Positions 7,185-14,510 of a DNA stretch of 27,044 bases are shown piece after piece (the stretch's first letter is position 1; each line of letters starts with the position of its first letter). The notes under the pieces are model-generated. The model had not been told where the DNA came from, did no database searches, and saw only the letters and a list, made by a program, of their open reading frames with translations. The stretch is from Bacillota bacterium (GTDB taxonomy: Bacteria > Bacillota > Clostridia > Peptostreptococcales > Anaerovoracaceae), in contig JAEDDI010000025.1 in NCBI GenBank assembly GCA_016293805.1, positions 1-27,044 on the forward strand, read 5' to 3'. Position numbers and translations under genes: made by a program.

Positions 7185-7212
7185 ATATGAAGTAAAGCTC
7201 AGAGGTGGAAAA

Positions 7213-7713
7213 ATGGAAATACCAGTAACAAGAGATGTGTCACATCTTCGCAGTGCACTAAAAATACCAAGGTTCAGCGAAATCCCAAAAGATGGACTTT
7301 ACATGGAACAGTTAATCGAATACCTGTCCGAACGGTTTTCTTCTTTTGCGGATGAAACCGGTCTTTCACCTATAACCAGGAGTATGATCAACAATTACGT
7401 TAAGGCAAGACTTGTCGTTCCCCCTGTAAACAAAAAGTACACTTCATACTCAATTGCATCAATTATTGTAATGTATATCATGAAGACCTGCTATTCCACA
7501 AAGGAAATAGGCCGAATCATAGCTTTAGGAGTCACATACGAAGACATCCCCAAAGTATATGATAATTTCTGCAATGCGATAGAGAAGGCTATTGATGATG
7601 TGTTTTCAGGAAACGCTGAAATCCACATTGAAAACGGCAGAAAGGACTACTATCTTCTCGATGCTTTTGCCCATTCATTTGCATGCAAGATATATGTTCA
7701 GAACTGTTTCTGA
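7213..7713 (+). CDS. DUF1836 family protein, putative regulator of the acyl ligases
   Basis: A 166-residue soluble protein that I recognise as DUF1836-like, a family of unestablished function common in Firmicutes. The central stretch (SPITRSMINNYVKARLV, then KKYTSYSIASIIVMYIMKTCYSTKEIGRII) has the layout of a MerR-like winged helix: a helix-turn-helix ending in a pair like 'NNYVK', a tyrosine-rich wing, and a helix controlling entry to an effector region. The C-terminal part is short and has no recognisable ligand domain. There are no membrane segments. ATG 7213 is preceded by AGAGGTGG (7201-7208). It is transcribed divergently from the tandem ligases with abutting -35 boxes, the usual arrangement of a local regulator and its target. 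That role is inferred from context. A strong terminator follows. Confidence 0.75.
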   Translation: MEIPVTRDVSHLRSALKIPRFSEIPKDGLYMEQLIEYLSERFSSFADETGLSPITRSMINNYVKARLVVPPVNKKYTSYSIASIIVMYIMKTCYSTKEIGRIIALGVTYEDIPKVYDNFCNAIEKAIDDVFSGNAEIHIENGRKDYYLLDAFAHSFACKIYVQNCF

Positions 7714-7734
7714 TAAACTGTCATAAAAAATCTA

Positions 7735-7757
7735 GGAAGCGCGCAGCGCTTCCTTTT
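7735..7757 (+). terminator. Bidirectional terminator between DUF1836 and Nudix genes
   Basis: GGAAGCGC (7735-7742) and GCGCTTCC (7746-7753) form a perfect 8-bp stem with a GCA loop, followed by TTTT on the plus strand and by TAGATTTTTT on the minus strand. It can end both converging transcripts. The T-run touches the Nudix stop codon. Confidence 0.85.
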
Positions 7758-8379
7758 AGATTATATTTTCGTTTATAACTTCTGCAAAATACCTGATTAT
7801 CCTGCCTGTAATACCCCATATGACATAATCTCCGTATACGTATACAGGTATTTCACCTTCTGACACCTTCCACGGATACCCTCCCGGAAATCCTATAAGG
7901 TCGTTTGGAAACTCATCACCCACCTGTGATGATATCCTGCTCTTATACACATCAGGGCTGTTTTTGAGAAAAAAATCAAGAGGAACAGTAAACAGTTCTT
8001 CAACTTCAATCTCGCTCGGTGCGGATTTCTTCAGTGTATCTGATGCTATCTCACCGGTATACACCTGAATAATGTATCCCCCATATGTATTGAGGGTTCC
8101 CACCTTGGCCCCGACATGAATATCTCTGTATTCGATTCCAAGTTCCTCAGATGTCTCTCTGATAGCACATTCAAGGTCCGACTCTCCATTTTCCTTCATT
8201 CCACCCGGAAAGCATATCTCACCCGGCTGTCTTGCGATTACCGATGAACGTTTCTCGAACAGCACCTCCACCGAATCATCCATTCTCACCAGCGGTACAA
8301 GGACAGAAAAACAGGCATGCCTTCCAATATAGCCTGCATCTTTGTTTTTAAATATATTCTCAATATCCTTTATATCCAT
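7756..8379 (-). CDS. Nudix hydrolase, CoA-pyrophosphatase type
   Basis: A 207-residue Nudix enzyme, expected to split a nucleoside diphosphate linked to another moiety using divalent metal. The full Nudix box is at residues 60-82: Gly60, Glu66, Arg74-Glu75, Glu78-Glu79 and Gly81. Just before it, LFEKRSSVIARQPGEICFPGG matches the LxxRxxxxxxxxGxxxFPGG signature of the CoA-diphosphatase branch (NudL/PCD1-like), so CoA or acyl-CoA is the likely substrate; this is family inference. ATG 8379 follows AAGGTG by four bases. A terminator-like hairpin (8390-8417) sits between this gene and the P-loop gene, with no room for a promoter after it, so expression probably depends on read-through or on a promoter within the upstream gene. 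Confidence 0.88.
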   Translation of the reverse strand: MDIKDIENIFKNKDAGYIGRHACFSVLVPLVRMDDSVEVLFEKRSSVIARQPGEICFPGGMKENGESDLECAIRETSEELGIEYRDIHVGAKVGTLNTYGGYIIQVYTGEIASDTLKKSAPSEIEVEELFTVPLDFFLKNSPDVYKSRISSQVGDEFPNDLIGFPGGYPWKVSEGEIPVYVYGDYVIWGITGRIIRYFAEVINENII

Positions 8380-8389
8380 ATTTCACCTT

Positions 8390-8417
8390 AAAACAGGCAG
8401 ACAATCATTTGTCTGCC
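8390..8417 (-). terminator. Terminator after the P-loop ATPase gene
   Basis: On the minus strand, GGCAGACAA and TTGTCTGCC form a 9-bp stem with a 4-nt loop, followed by TGTTTTAA. It lies between the P-loop stop (8427) and the Nudix ribosome site, leaving the Nudix gene only read-through transcription from this side. Confidence 0.7.
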
Positions 8418-8426
8418 CGGTAATTC

Positions 8427-8852
8427 CTATTCGTGTATGATCTCTATTCCTGAAAGGTCAACTCCTTCCATTTCGTTCTTATCAGCACTGATGCTGACAA
8501 CGAAATTAACCTCATGGAGTTCTGAAATAGCCTTAAGTCTTCTGATATATTCAGGTAAATCCGCTTTTGAGAAATCAGCATGCTTAAGGATTCCGTCTAT
8601 AAATATAGTCTCGATATCATGGTCACCGCTGATAATTCCGTAGATAAAACCGATATATTCATCTGAGTTTGTAATATGCGGATAATCGTTCATGCATATA
8701 AATCTGATAAAATACTTCAGATCATACATAAGCTTATTATCCTTTGAAATAAAAACAATGTTTCCGTTTGCAGCCTCAACCGACTGGTTGGCAACCTCTA
8801 CCATTTTCTTGGTTTTGCCACTTCCGGCACGGCCAATCATTAATTTCACCAT
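8427..8852 (-). CDS. Small P-loop ATPase-like protein of unknown function
   Basis: A 141-residue soluble protein that I cannot assign to a named function. It opens with MVKLMIGRAGSGKTKK, a clear Walker A motif at residues 7-14 directly at the N-terminus. A hydrophobic strand ending in Asp (ETIFIDGI, near residue 93) is a plausible Walker B. A later hydrophobic strand (VNFVVSISAD) would complete a RecA/kinase-like core. No recognisable partner domain, sensor or membrane segment is present. The compact form recalls N-terminal nucleotide-binding segments of helicase-like proteins, but the rest of such an enzyme is missing. The frame extends 14 codons upstream, but AGGAGG eight bases ahead of ATG 8852 fixes the start. 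It has its own promoter in the end of the phosphopantetheinyl transferase gene. Confidence 0.75.
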   Translation of the reverse strand: MVKLMIGRAGSGKTKKMVEVANQSVEAANGNIVFISKDNKLMYDLKYFIRFICMNDYPHITNSDEYIGFIYGIISGDHDIETIFIDGILKHADFSKADLPEYIRRLKAISELHEVNFVVSISADKNEMEGVDLSGIEIIHE

Positions 8853-8882
8853 TGTCGTAATCCTCCTTAATATAGTATTAGT

Positions 8883-8911
8883 ATTATACACCACACATAG
8901 AATTCAATCAA
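8883..8911 (-). promoter_or_regulatory. Predicted promoter of the P-loop ATPase gene
   Basis: On the minus strand, TTGATT (8906-8911) and a perfect TATAAT (8883-8888) are separated by 17 nt. Transcription would start near 8876, just ahead of AGGAGG at 8861-8866. The -35 box overlaps the last codons of the upstream gene. Confidence 0.6.
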
Positions 8912-9386
8912 CAGTAAAAACCCGTATACTTCCATTATAGCTGCCTGATACGGCACATCCTGTAAACCCTTCTCCTGCATCGAAATATGTGATGCATAAA
9001 CCTTCGTCAAAAGGCGATATTCTGTGCGTTTTTGCAAGGCCTTCTCCCGTCAGTTTAGCATATGCCTCCTTGGCTGTCCATATCTCAAAAAAAGCATCTC
9101 GTCCATCTTTCGAAACTCTTGCCGCTTCACTCTCTGTGAAGTATCTTGATGCCAGTTTATCAAATCTCACATCCTGTTTTCTCTGTATGTCCACACCGCA
9201 TGGAGCATCAGAAAGCGCACATGCCCATAAACTGCCGCTATGACTTATGGATACAAAAGCGCTGTCAAAACACGGTCTGCCGTTTTCATCATACCTTAGA
9301 GTCTCATTCCGTCCGTTATACATCATCAGCATACGCGGTGCGAGTATGCGGCTGTCGCCCTTCTGTGAAATATAAATATCAGTCAT
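8904..9386 (-). CDS. 4'-phosphopantetheinyl transferase (Sfp-like, short form)
   Basis: This enzyme family moves the phosphopantetheine arm of CoA to a serine of an acyl or peptidyl carrier protein. The 160-residue product has the family landmarks in order: SISHSG near residue 48, CGVDIQ near 65 and IWTAKEAYAKLTGEG near 105 (the W/KEA pattern). It is shorter than full Sfp proteins and lacks much of the N-terminal subdomain, so it may mainly serve a fatty-acid acyl carrier protein. The magnesium-binding D-x-E of Sfp reads D-I-Q here, so one acidic ligand is changed. I choose ATG 9386, which overlaps the stop of the YerC-like gene by 8 nt and follows AGGA by eight bases; a TTG at 9404 is possible but less likely. 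It is translationally coupled to yerC. The P-loop gene starts 51 nt on. Confidence 0.85.
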   Translation of the reverse strand: MTDIYISQKGDSRILAPRMLMMYNGRNETLRYDENGRPCFDSAFVSISHSGSLWACALSDAPCGVDIQRKQDVRFDKLASRYFTESEAARVSKDGRDAFFEIWTAKEAYAKLTGEGLAKTHRISPFDEGLCITYFDAGEGFTGCAVSGSYNGSIRVFTVD

Positions 9387-9678
9387 CTTCCTTAATCCTG
9401 TCAAGAATCATGCTGTATCCGTCAGCTCCGTAAACAAGGCATTTGTTAATCCTGCTTATTGTAGCAGTAGAGGCCTTGGTAAGCTCCTCTATTTCACCGT
9501 AGGTCTTCTTCTGTGAAAGGTATTTGGCAACCTGAAGGCGCTGTGCAATTGCATGAATCTCATTTATCGTACAGATGTCCTCAAAAAATCTGTAGCATTC
9601 CTCTTCGTTTTCCAGTGCAAGTACTGCCTTAAACAGTTCGTCAATATCAGCTCTCTTAAGTTTTGATTCGTAACTCAT
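9379..9678 (-). CDS. YerC/YecD-type TrpR-like transcriptional regulator
   Basis: A 99-residue protein of the Trp-repressor fold, in the YerC/YecD branch seen in many Firmicutes. The middle (INEIHAIAQRLQVAKYLSQKKTYGEIEELT, then STATISRINKCL) is the TrpR-type helix-turn-helix, with AQRLxVAxxL as helix D and STATISR as recognition helix. The effector and target genes are not established for this branch; I would not assume tryptophan. ATG 9678 follows GGAGG by six bases. It heads the yerC-phosphopantetheinyl transferase unit and has a strong promoter whose spacer contains a dyad, suggesting self-repression. Confidence 0.87.
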   Translation of the reverse strand: MSYESKLKRADIDELFKAVLALENEEECYRFFEDICTINEIHAIAQRLQVAKYLSQKKTYGEIEELTKASTATISRINKCLVYGADGYSMILDRIKEDD

Positions 9679-9703
9679 TGAATACCTCCGTCAAGATATT
9701 CTG

Positions 9704-9732
9704 ATTTTAACACTTTACAGCGCTAAAGTCAA
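9704..9732 (-). promoter_or_regulatory. Predicted yerC promoter
   Basis: On the minus strand, TTGACT (9727-9732), a 17-nt spacer and TAAAAT (9704-9709) preceded by TGT form a strong extended -10 promoter. The -35 box overlaps the ctpA stop codon. No separate terminator for ctpA is visible, so read-through from the division operon is also possible. Confidence 0.7.
9712..9729. promoter_or_regulatory. Operator-like dyad in the yerC promoter spacer
   Basis: ACTTTA (9712-9717) and TAAAGT (9724-9729) form a perfect 6-bp inverted repeat separated by 6 nt, centred between the -35 and -10 boxes. TrpR-family proteins bind such dyads as dimers, so autoregulation by YerC is the simplest reading. It is an inference from position and symmetry. 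As RNA it would be only a weak AT-rich hairpin. Confidence 0.45.
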
Positions 9733-10862
9733 TCTGTACTTTCTACAATCTCAACTGCCCTTTGAAGCTGTTTTTCTGTATCAGAAACCACATAGTCAGG
9801 TTTTATACCCTTCTCATGAATCACATTTCCAAGCGGAGATCTGTATTCAACAACAGTCAGTTTGAGCGCAGTTCCGTCTGACAGCCTCTTGGTGCTCTGA
9901 ATTATACCCTTTCCGAAGGTTTTCGTTCCTACTATCATTCCGCCTTCATTGTCCTTTACAGCTGCAGTCACTATTTCGCTGGCTGATGCAGTCTGTCCGT
10001 TTACAAGAACAACATACGGAATTCCGATTGATTCACTGTCTGCAGGAACTTTCTCTGTCTTTCCTTCCCTGTATATATATGTCAGTATGTTTCCACTGTC
10101 AAGAAGAGCATCTGCCACTTTAATTCCCTCATCCAGAAGGCCTCCGCCGTTGTCACGCAGATCTATAACAACTCTGTCCGCGCCTTTCTTTTTTAATTCA
10201 TCCACTGCTTCTTTGAAATCTTCGGAAACATTTTCCTTAAAGGAAGTTATTGCAACATATCCGGTATAATCGTCAATCATTCTGCTTTCAACACTTTTAA
10301 CCGTGATTCTCTCCCTCACAAGGGTCTCACTGTGCAGATTTGAGTTTCTCTCATAAGTAACTGTAACCCTGGTCCCTTCCCTGCCTCTGATTGCATCGGC
10401 AAGTTCTGAAACATTATCATAGGATTTCCCGTCAACTTTTTTAATTATATCCCCGATTTCAAATCCCGCCTCGTCTGCAGGACTTCCCGAAACAATTCTA
10501 ACTACCTCAAGTCCGTCATCATCGCCGGAAATTGTTATTCCGATACCGCAGTAGTTTCCGGCAAGGTCGAGCTTCCAGTTTTCATATTCCTCTTCTGTCA
10601 TGTATACAGAATACGGATCGTCAAGCCCTGCCACAATTCCCTTATACATTCCGTCTGCAAGATCATCCATATCCGTTTCTCTGTAATATGAATCACTTAC
10701 ATAATTCATCAGCATTCCGGCCTTGCTTAGATATCTGATGTTACTGTAGTCATCAGACGGCACTATCGCACCGCCCATCATATTAACTGCAGCCCACATT
10801 CCTCCTATACCTATTACAAGTCCCAGAAGGAACGATACTGCCAAAGCTTTTTTTGATTTCAA
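9729..10862 (-). CDS. ctpA: S41-family C-terminal processing peptidase with PDZ domain
   Basis: A 377-residue membrane-anchored serine peptidase that trims or degrades exported proteins outside the membrane. One hydrophobic N-terminal segment (LAVSFLLGLVIGIGG) anchors it. A PDZ domain follows near residues 95-175 (YCGIGITIS, then GSPADEAGFEIGDIIKKVDG). The S41 core has DLRDNGGG, the serine motif NGQTASASEI and the lysine motif GTKTFGKGIIQS, so the Ser-Lys dyad is intact. I place the start at TTG 10862, seven bases after AGAGG. That TTG overlaps the recJ TGA stop (TTGA), and the frame begins directly with KSKKALAV. An in-frame ATG at 10922 would force a 64-nt overlap with recJ and a poor N-terminus. 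It is the last gene of the ftsEX operon; CtpA with FtsEX and an M23 hydrolase is a familiar Firmicute grouping. Confidence 0.9.
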   Translation of the reverse strand: MKSKKALAVSFLLGLVIGIGGMWAAVNMMGGAIVPSDDYSNIRYLSKAGMLMNYVSDSYYRETDMDDLADGMYKGIVAGLDDPYSVYMTEEEYENWKLDLAGNYCGIGITISGDDDGLEVVRIVSGSPADEAGFEIGDIIKKVDGKSYDNVSELADAIRGREGTRVTVTYERNSNLHSETLVRERITVKSVESRMIDDYTGYVAITSFKENVSEDFKEAVDELKKKGADRVVIDLRDNGGGLLDEGIKVADALLDSGNILTYIYREGKTEKVPADSESIGIPYVVLVNGQTASASEIVTAAVKDNEGGMIVGTKTFGKGIIQSTKRLSDGTALKLTVVEYRSPLGNVIHEKGIKPDYVVSDTEKQLQRAVEIVESTD

Positions 10863-12508
10863 AGTCTTACCTCTTGTACAATTTCTCTGACTGTAATCTG
10901 AGGGAAAGCATTTCCTCTCCATTCAGAAATCTTAAGATTACCCGTCACACTTACAATCCTGTCCGTCCTGAGACAACCAGCATACTTCTGTGCATTTCCA
11001 AAAAGCACACATCTGACGTACGCTCCGTCCCCGGATACAAGCATGAACCTTACATGCTCTCTTTCATTTCCCATATAGTATATATCGCGAACTCTTCCGG
11101 TCACAAGAAACACCGGCTCCGGGTTTCCCTGGCCAAAAGGTGCAAGAAGCTCTATCTCTTTTATGAGTTCTGATGATATATCGCAGATATCGATTTGGGC
11201 ATCGGCCTGATTTTCTGTCTCTGATGCGTCTTTGGCACCATCTGCAATCGCATTGATATTCTCTTCAACCTCGTCAAAGAAGTCATCAAAGAATTCCTCA
11301 TCCATTGTAAATCCGCATGCCCCCTTATGCCCTCCGAACTTGCTGAACATTCTTTCGCTTCCGCTCAGGAGATTATACAGATCGATACCCGGTACACTTC
11401 TACCGGTGCCTTTGAGACCGTCGGATGCAGGTGAGAGTATAATGACCGGTTTTTTGTATTTATCCTTTATTTTACCTGCAACAATACCTGTAATTCCCTC
11501 GTGTGCATCTTCACATCTTATCACAAGGCACTTCCTGATATCTATCTGATCAGACACAATCTGAATACATTTTCTGTATGTATCATTCTGTATCCTTTTT
11601 CTTGTTTCGTTTCTGCTGATCAGTTCTGCCACACCGCGTGCAATCTCTCTGTCGTCTTCTGAAAGCAGAATATCAGCAGCAATTCCGGCATCGCTTATCC
11701 GTCCTGCAGCATTAAGATGAGGCACAAGAGAATATGCTATATCATCTTCTCTGATGCGGGTTTTCTCCACATTAATCCCCTCAAGTAGAGCGCAAAGACC
11801 CTTGCGCCGCGAACATCTTACTGCCTTGAGACCGTATTTGACAAGTGTTCTGTTTTCATCTATCATCGGCATAATATCGGCTATGGTTCCTATGGCAACA
11901 AGATCAAGAATGTCTTTCTTAAGTCTGTTTTCCAGTCCTGCTCTGTTCACAAGAGCGCAGCAGAACTTGAACACAACTCCGCAGCCTGCCAGATCGGAAA
12001 AAGGATACATGCAGTTTGCCTGCCTTGGGTTTATAACAAGGCAGTCTGCCACTTCATCTCCGACAGTATGGTGATCAGTCACAAGAACCTCCATGCCAAG
12101 TGATTTTGCATATTTTATCTCATCAACCGAAACAGATCCGCAGTCTACTGTAACTATAAGATCTGCACCCATCTGCCTTACAGTATCGACAGCAGCCATG
12201 TTCAGACCGTATCCTTCGTCAAACCTTGAAGGAATATAGTAGAACAGATTGTCTGTCAGTTCTTTGAGAATCTGAGTCATCATGACTGTGGATGTTATTC
12301 CGTCGGCATCATAATCTCCATAAACACATATTCTCCTGCCTGCTCTTGCCGTCTCAATAACCAGTTCAACCCCTTCCTCCATGTTGAGCATAAGAAAGGG
12401 GTCATATGTCATTTTGGGTGAGGGTGATATGAATTCCTCAATCTCCTCAATACCTGTTATTCCTTTATTTTCAAGAAGCTTTAGTACCAGCCTGCTTAAT
12501 TTGCGCAT
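10859..12508 (-). CDS. recJ: Single-stranded-DNA-specific exonuclease RecJ
   Basis: RecJ degrades single-stranded DNA 5' to 3' in recombination and repair. The 549-residue product has the DHH phosphoesterase motifs in order: GDYDADGITS near residue 70 (motif I), VDCGS near 125, VTDHHTVGDE near 145 (motif III), NPRQANC near 160 and GRISDAG near 275. The DHHA1 domain follows with GGHKGACGFTM near 400, then an OB-like C-terminus. Length fits the short RecJ form, not the longer Bacillus form. ATG 12508 has AGGTG six bases ahead; that site overlaps the TAG stop of the upstream M23 gene, so initiation is tied to termination. A GTG at 12517 is the alternative start. A DNA-repair exonuclease between cell-wall genes is unexpected functionally but is fully embedded in the operon. 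Confidence 0.94.
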   Translation of the reverse strand: MRKLSRLVLKLLENKGITGIEEIEEFISPSPKMTYDPFLMLNMEEGVELVIETARAGRRICVYGDYDADGITSTVMMTQILKELTDNLFYYIPSRFDEGYGLNMAAVDTVRQMGADLIVTVDCGSVSVDEIKYAKSLGMEVLVTDHHTVGDEVADCLVINPRQANCMYPFSDLAGCGVVFKFCCALVNRAGLENRLKKDILDLVAIGTIADIMPMIDENRTLVKYGLKAVRCSRRKGLCALLEGINVEKTRIREDDIAYSLVPHLNAAGRISDAGIAADILLSEDDREIARGVAELISRNETRKRIQNDTYRKCIQIVSDQIDIRKCLVIRCEDAHEGITGIVAGKIKDKYKKPVIILSPASDGLKGTGRSVPGIDLYNLLSGSERMFSKFGGHKGACGFTMDEEFFDDFFDEVEENINAIADGAKDASETENQADAQIDICDISSELIKEIELLAPFGQGNPEPVFLVTGRVRDIYYMGNEREHVRFMLVSGDGAYVRCVLFGNAQKYAGCLRTDRIVSVTGNLKISEWRGNAFPQITVREIVQEVRL

Positions 12509-12517
12509 CTGTTTCAC

Positions 12518-13624
12518 CTACAAATAGCTGCGTGGATTTACAGGCTGACCGTTCTTTCTCACTTCAAAATGGCAGTGAGGCCCTGTTGAATTTCCTGTAT
12601 TTCCCGATTTTGCAATAACCTGCCCCTTGGTGACCCTGGTTCCGGCACTTACTAAAAGGCTGCTGTTATGCGCATAAAGAGTATATATTCCTCCACCGTT
12701 ATTGATGAGAATCATATTTCCGTAACTTGCATTGTAGTATGCCTGAACTACTGTTCCGGACGCAGCTGCTTTAATGCTTGTTCCTGTCGGCACGGCAATA
12801 TCTATGCCGCTGTGAAGTTCATATCCGTGGAACGGGCAGTATCTGTATCCATACTCGCATGTAACAGGACCCGAACAAGGCCACATCATGACTCCGCCTC
12901 CGTATGAGGAACCGTCGTTACCGTAGTTTTTTATCTGTTCTGTTATCGCAGCCGCTGCGCTCTGCAGATCCGCAAGTTCCTCCTCAAGATTGCTGTTTGA
13001 TGCAGCAACCTGCTGTTTCCTGGAATTCAGCGATGACTTTTCACTTTCCAGGCTGCTCTGCTGCGTCTTCAGCTGACTCTGCTTGCTCTGAAGCGATGCC
13101 TCAAGTTCATCAAGCACAGCCTTTTTTTCCTCAAGCGCCTCATGCTGCTCCTTCAGTTCGGACAAAATCTTCTTGTCCGACTGATGTATCTTTTTGAGAA
13201 GCTCAACATTTGTCAGAAATTCCGAGATGCTTCCGGATGAGAGCAGCACCTCTATGATGCTTGTGTTATCATTTTCGTACATCGTTCTCAGTCTGGCATT
13301 AAGACCGTCATTCTGACTGCTGATATCCTCCTGAAGCTCCGACAGTTCTATCTCTGCATCTCTGATTTTGAATTCCGTCTCGTTGATTTCGCTCTGCAGT
13401 CCATCTATTTCATCCTGCATTCCGTTAATCTTTTTCTCGAGACTGCTTATATCATTTTCAAGACTCTGCTCTTTCTCTCTTCCCTCCTCAAGCTGCTCCT
13501 TCTTGTCGGAAATATTTCCCTGTATTTCAGAAAGAGATGCCGCATATGCCGCATATGAGAATGTGCATGCAAATAACATCACAAAGCAAAGTATAACAGC
13601 TGTATGTCTCTGTTTTTTATACAT
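12518..13624 (-). CDS. Secreted M23 peptidase with coiled coil (EnvC/PcsB-like FtsEX partner)
   Basis: A 368-residue exported murein hydrolase. A signal peptide comes first (hydrophobic VILCFVMLFACTFSYAAYA, likely cleavage after AYA-A near residue 29). A long charged coiled coil fills about residues 32-220. The M23/LytM domain lies at about 255-368. Metal ligands His271 and Asp275 (HSGID) and His352 are present, as are catalytic His319 (YAHN) and His350 (HCHF). All LytM active-site residues are therefore intact, unlike E. coli EnvC, which is a catalytically dead activator. The coiled coil is the part that docks on the FtsX outer loop in EnvC and PcsB. ATG 13624 has AGGAGG seven bases ahead, inside the last codons of ftsX, and overlaps the ftsX stop by 8 nt. 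Its place next to ftsX strongly supports an FtsEX-controlled role in daughter-cell separation. Confidence 0.92.
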   Translation of the reverse strand: MYKKQRHTAVILCFVMLFACTFSYAAYAASLSEIQGNISDKKEQLEEGREKEQSLENDISSLEKKINGMQDEIDGLQSEINETEFKIRDAEIELSELQEDISSQNDGLNARLRTMYENDNTSIIEVLLSSGSISEFLTNVELLKKIHQSDKKILSELKEQHEALEEKKAVLDELEASLQSKQSQLKTQQSSLESEKSSLNSRKQQVAASNSNLEEELADLQSAAAAITEQIKNYGNDGSSYGGGVMMWPCSGPVTCEYGYRYCPFHGYELHSGIDIAVPTGTSIKAAASGTVVQAYYNASYGNMILINNGGGIYTLYAHNSSLLVSAGTRVTKGQVIAKSGNTGNSTGPHCHFEVRKNGQPVNPRSYL

Positions 13625-14510
13625 CAAGGAACCTCCTCATTGAAATTATACTTCCGCATGTTCCGATGCTCACTCCAAGAGCAACAAAGATTATTATAAG
13701 GTTCTTGACAAGGAAACTCTCATCTACCATAGGCGTTGAAAGCATAACGAGAATATCCTCGCCTATCATATCCACCAGTCTGGCATAAAGTATTGCGATT
13801 ACTCCTACCGAAACAGCGGCTGAAATGATACCTATGAACATTCCCTCAAACAGGAACGGCCCCCGTATAAACCAGTTTGTTGCACCCACGTATTTCATAA
13901 TACTGATCTCATCACCCCGCGCATGGACCGTAAGCTTTACTGTATTTGAAACAACCACTATGGATACGATTATAAGAAACGCCATAATAATAAGTGCGGC
14001 ATACTGAATGAAATTGGTAACTTTCATAATCTTGTCAACAGTATCCTTGTAGTAATTGACTTTCTCTATTCCGTCATATGACTTTGCCCTGTCTGCAACC
14101 TTCTCAGCCTTGGACAGATCCGTTATCTTGATGACAATTGAGTTCGGAAGAGGATTCTCCGCAAGATTATCGAGAAGATAACTCTGGTCCCCCCATCTGT
14201 CTCTGAGTATTTCCAGAGCTTCTTTTTTTGTTCTGTAGGTGACAGATGAAACTCCGTCAACTGTCTGGAGTTCATCCATGATGGCGAGTGTGTCTTCCTT
14301 TTCTGTCTTATCCAGCATAAATACTTCAATAGTATCATAGTCACCTTTGACTGTCTCTGCCACCATATTTACATTTATCAGAAGGATGAAAAAGATTCCA
14401 AGTATCAGAAGCATGGCTGTAATCGAAAAGCACGATGCAATGCTCATTGTTCTGTTCCTGAATATCTGCCTAAATCCCTGTCGTATCGAATAACCTAAAC
14501 TCTTGAGCAT
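13617..14510 (-). CDS. ftsX: Cell division protein FtsX (ABC transporter-like permease)
   Basis: FtsX is the membrane half of the FtsEX complex, which passes ATP-driven movement from FtsE to extracellular peptidoglycan hydrolases. The 297-residue protein has the family topology: a cytoplasmic N-terminus (LGYSIRQGFRQIFRNRTMS), a first membrane segment near residues 25-45, a large outer loop of about 120 residues (including the VDGVSSVTYRTKKEALEIL stretch typical of FtsX), then three membrane segments near 170-195, 215-240 and 265-285. ATG 14510 shares one base with the ftsE stop (TGATG), so translation is coupled. The last two Arg codons form the ribosome site of the M23 gene, binding its expression to ftsX. 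Confidence 0.95.
   Translation of the reverse strand: MLKSLGYSIRQGFRQIFRNRTMSIASCFSITAMLLILGIFFILLINVNMVAETVKGDYDTIEVFMLDKTEKEDTLAIMDELQTVDGVSSVTYRTKKEALEILRDRWGDQSYLLDNLAENPLPNSIVIKITDLSKAEKVADRAKSYDGIEKVNYYKDTVDKIMKVTNFIQYAALIIMAFLIIVSIVVVSNTVKLTVHARGDEISIMKYVGATNWFIRGPFLFEGMFIGIISAAVSVGVIAILYARLVDMIGEDILVMLSTPMVDESFLVKNLIIIFVALGVSIGTCGSIISMRRFLDV

Noticed and set aside
7144..7212. N-terminal extension of the DUF1836 protein from 7144
   Set aside because: The strong promoter (7157-7184) lies inside it, so it would not be transcribed; ATG 7213 has a good ribosome site.
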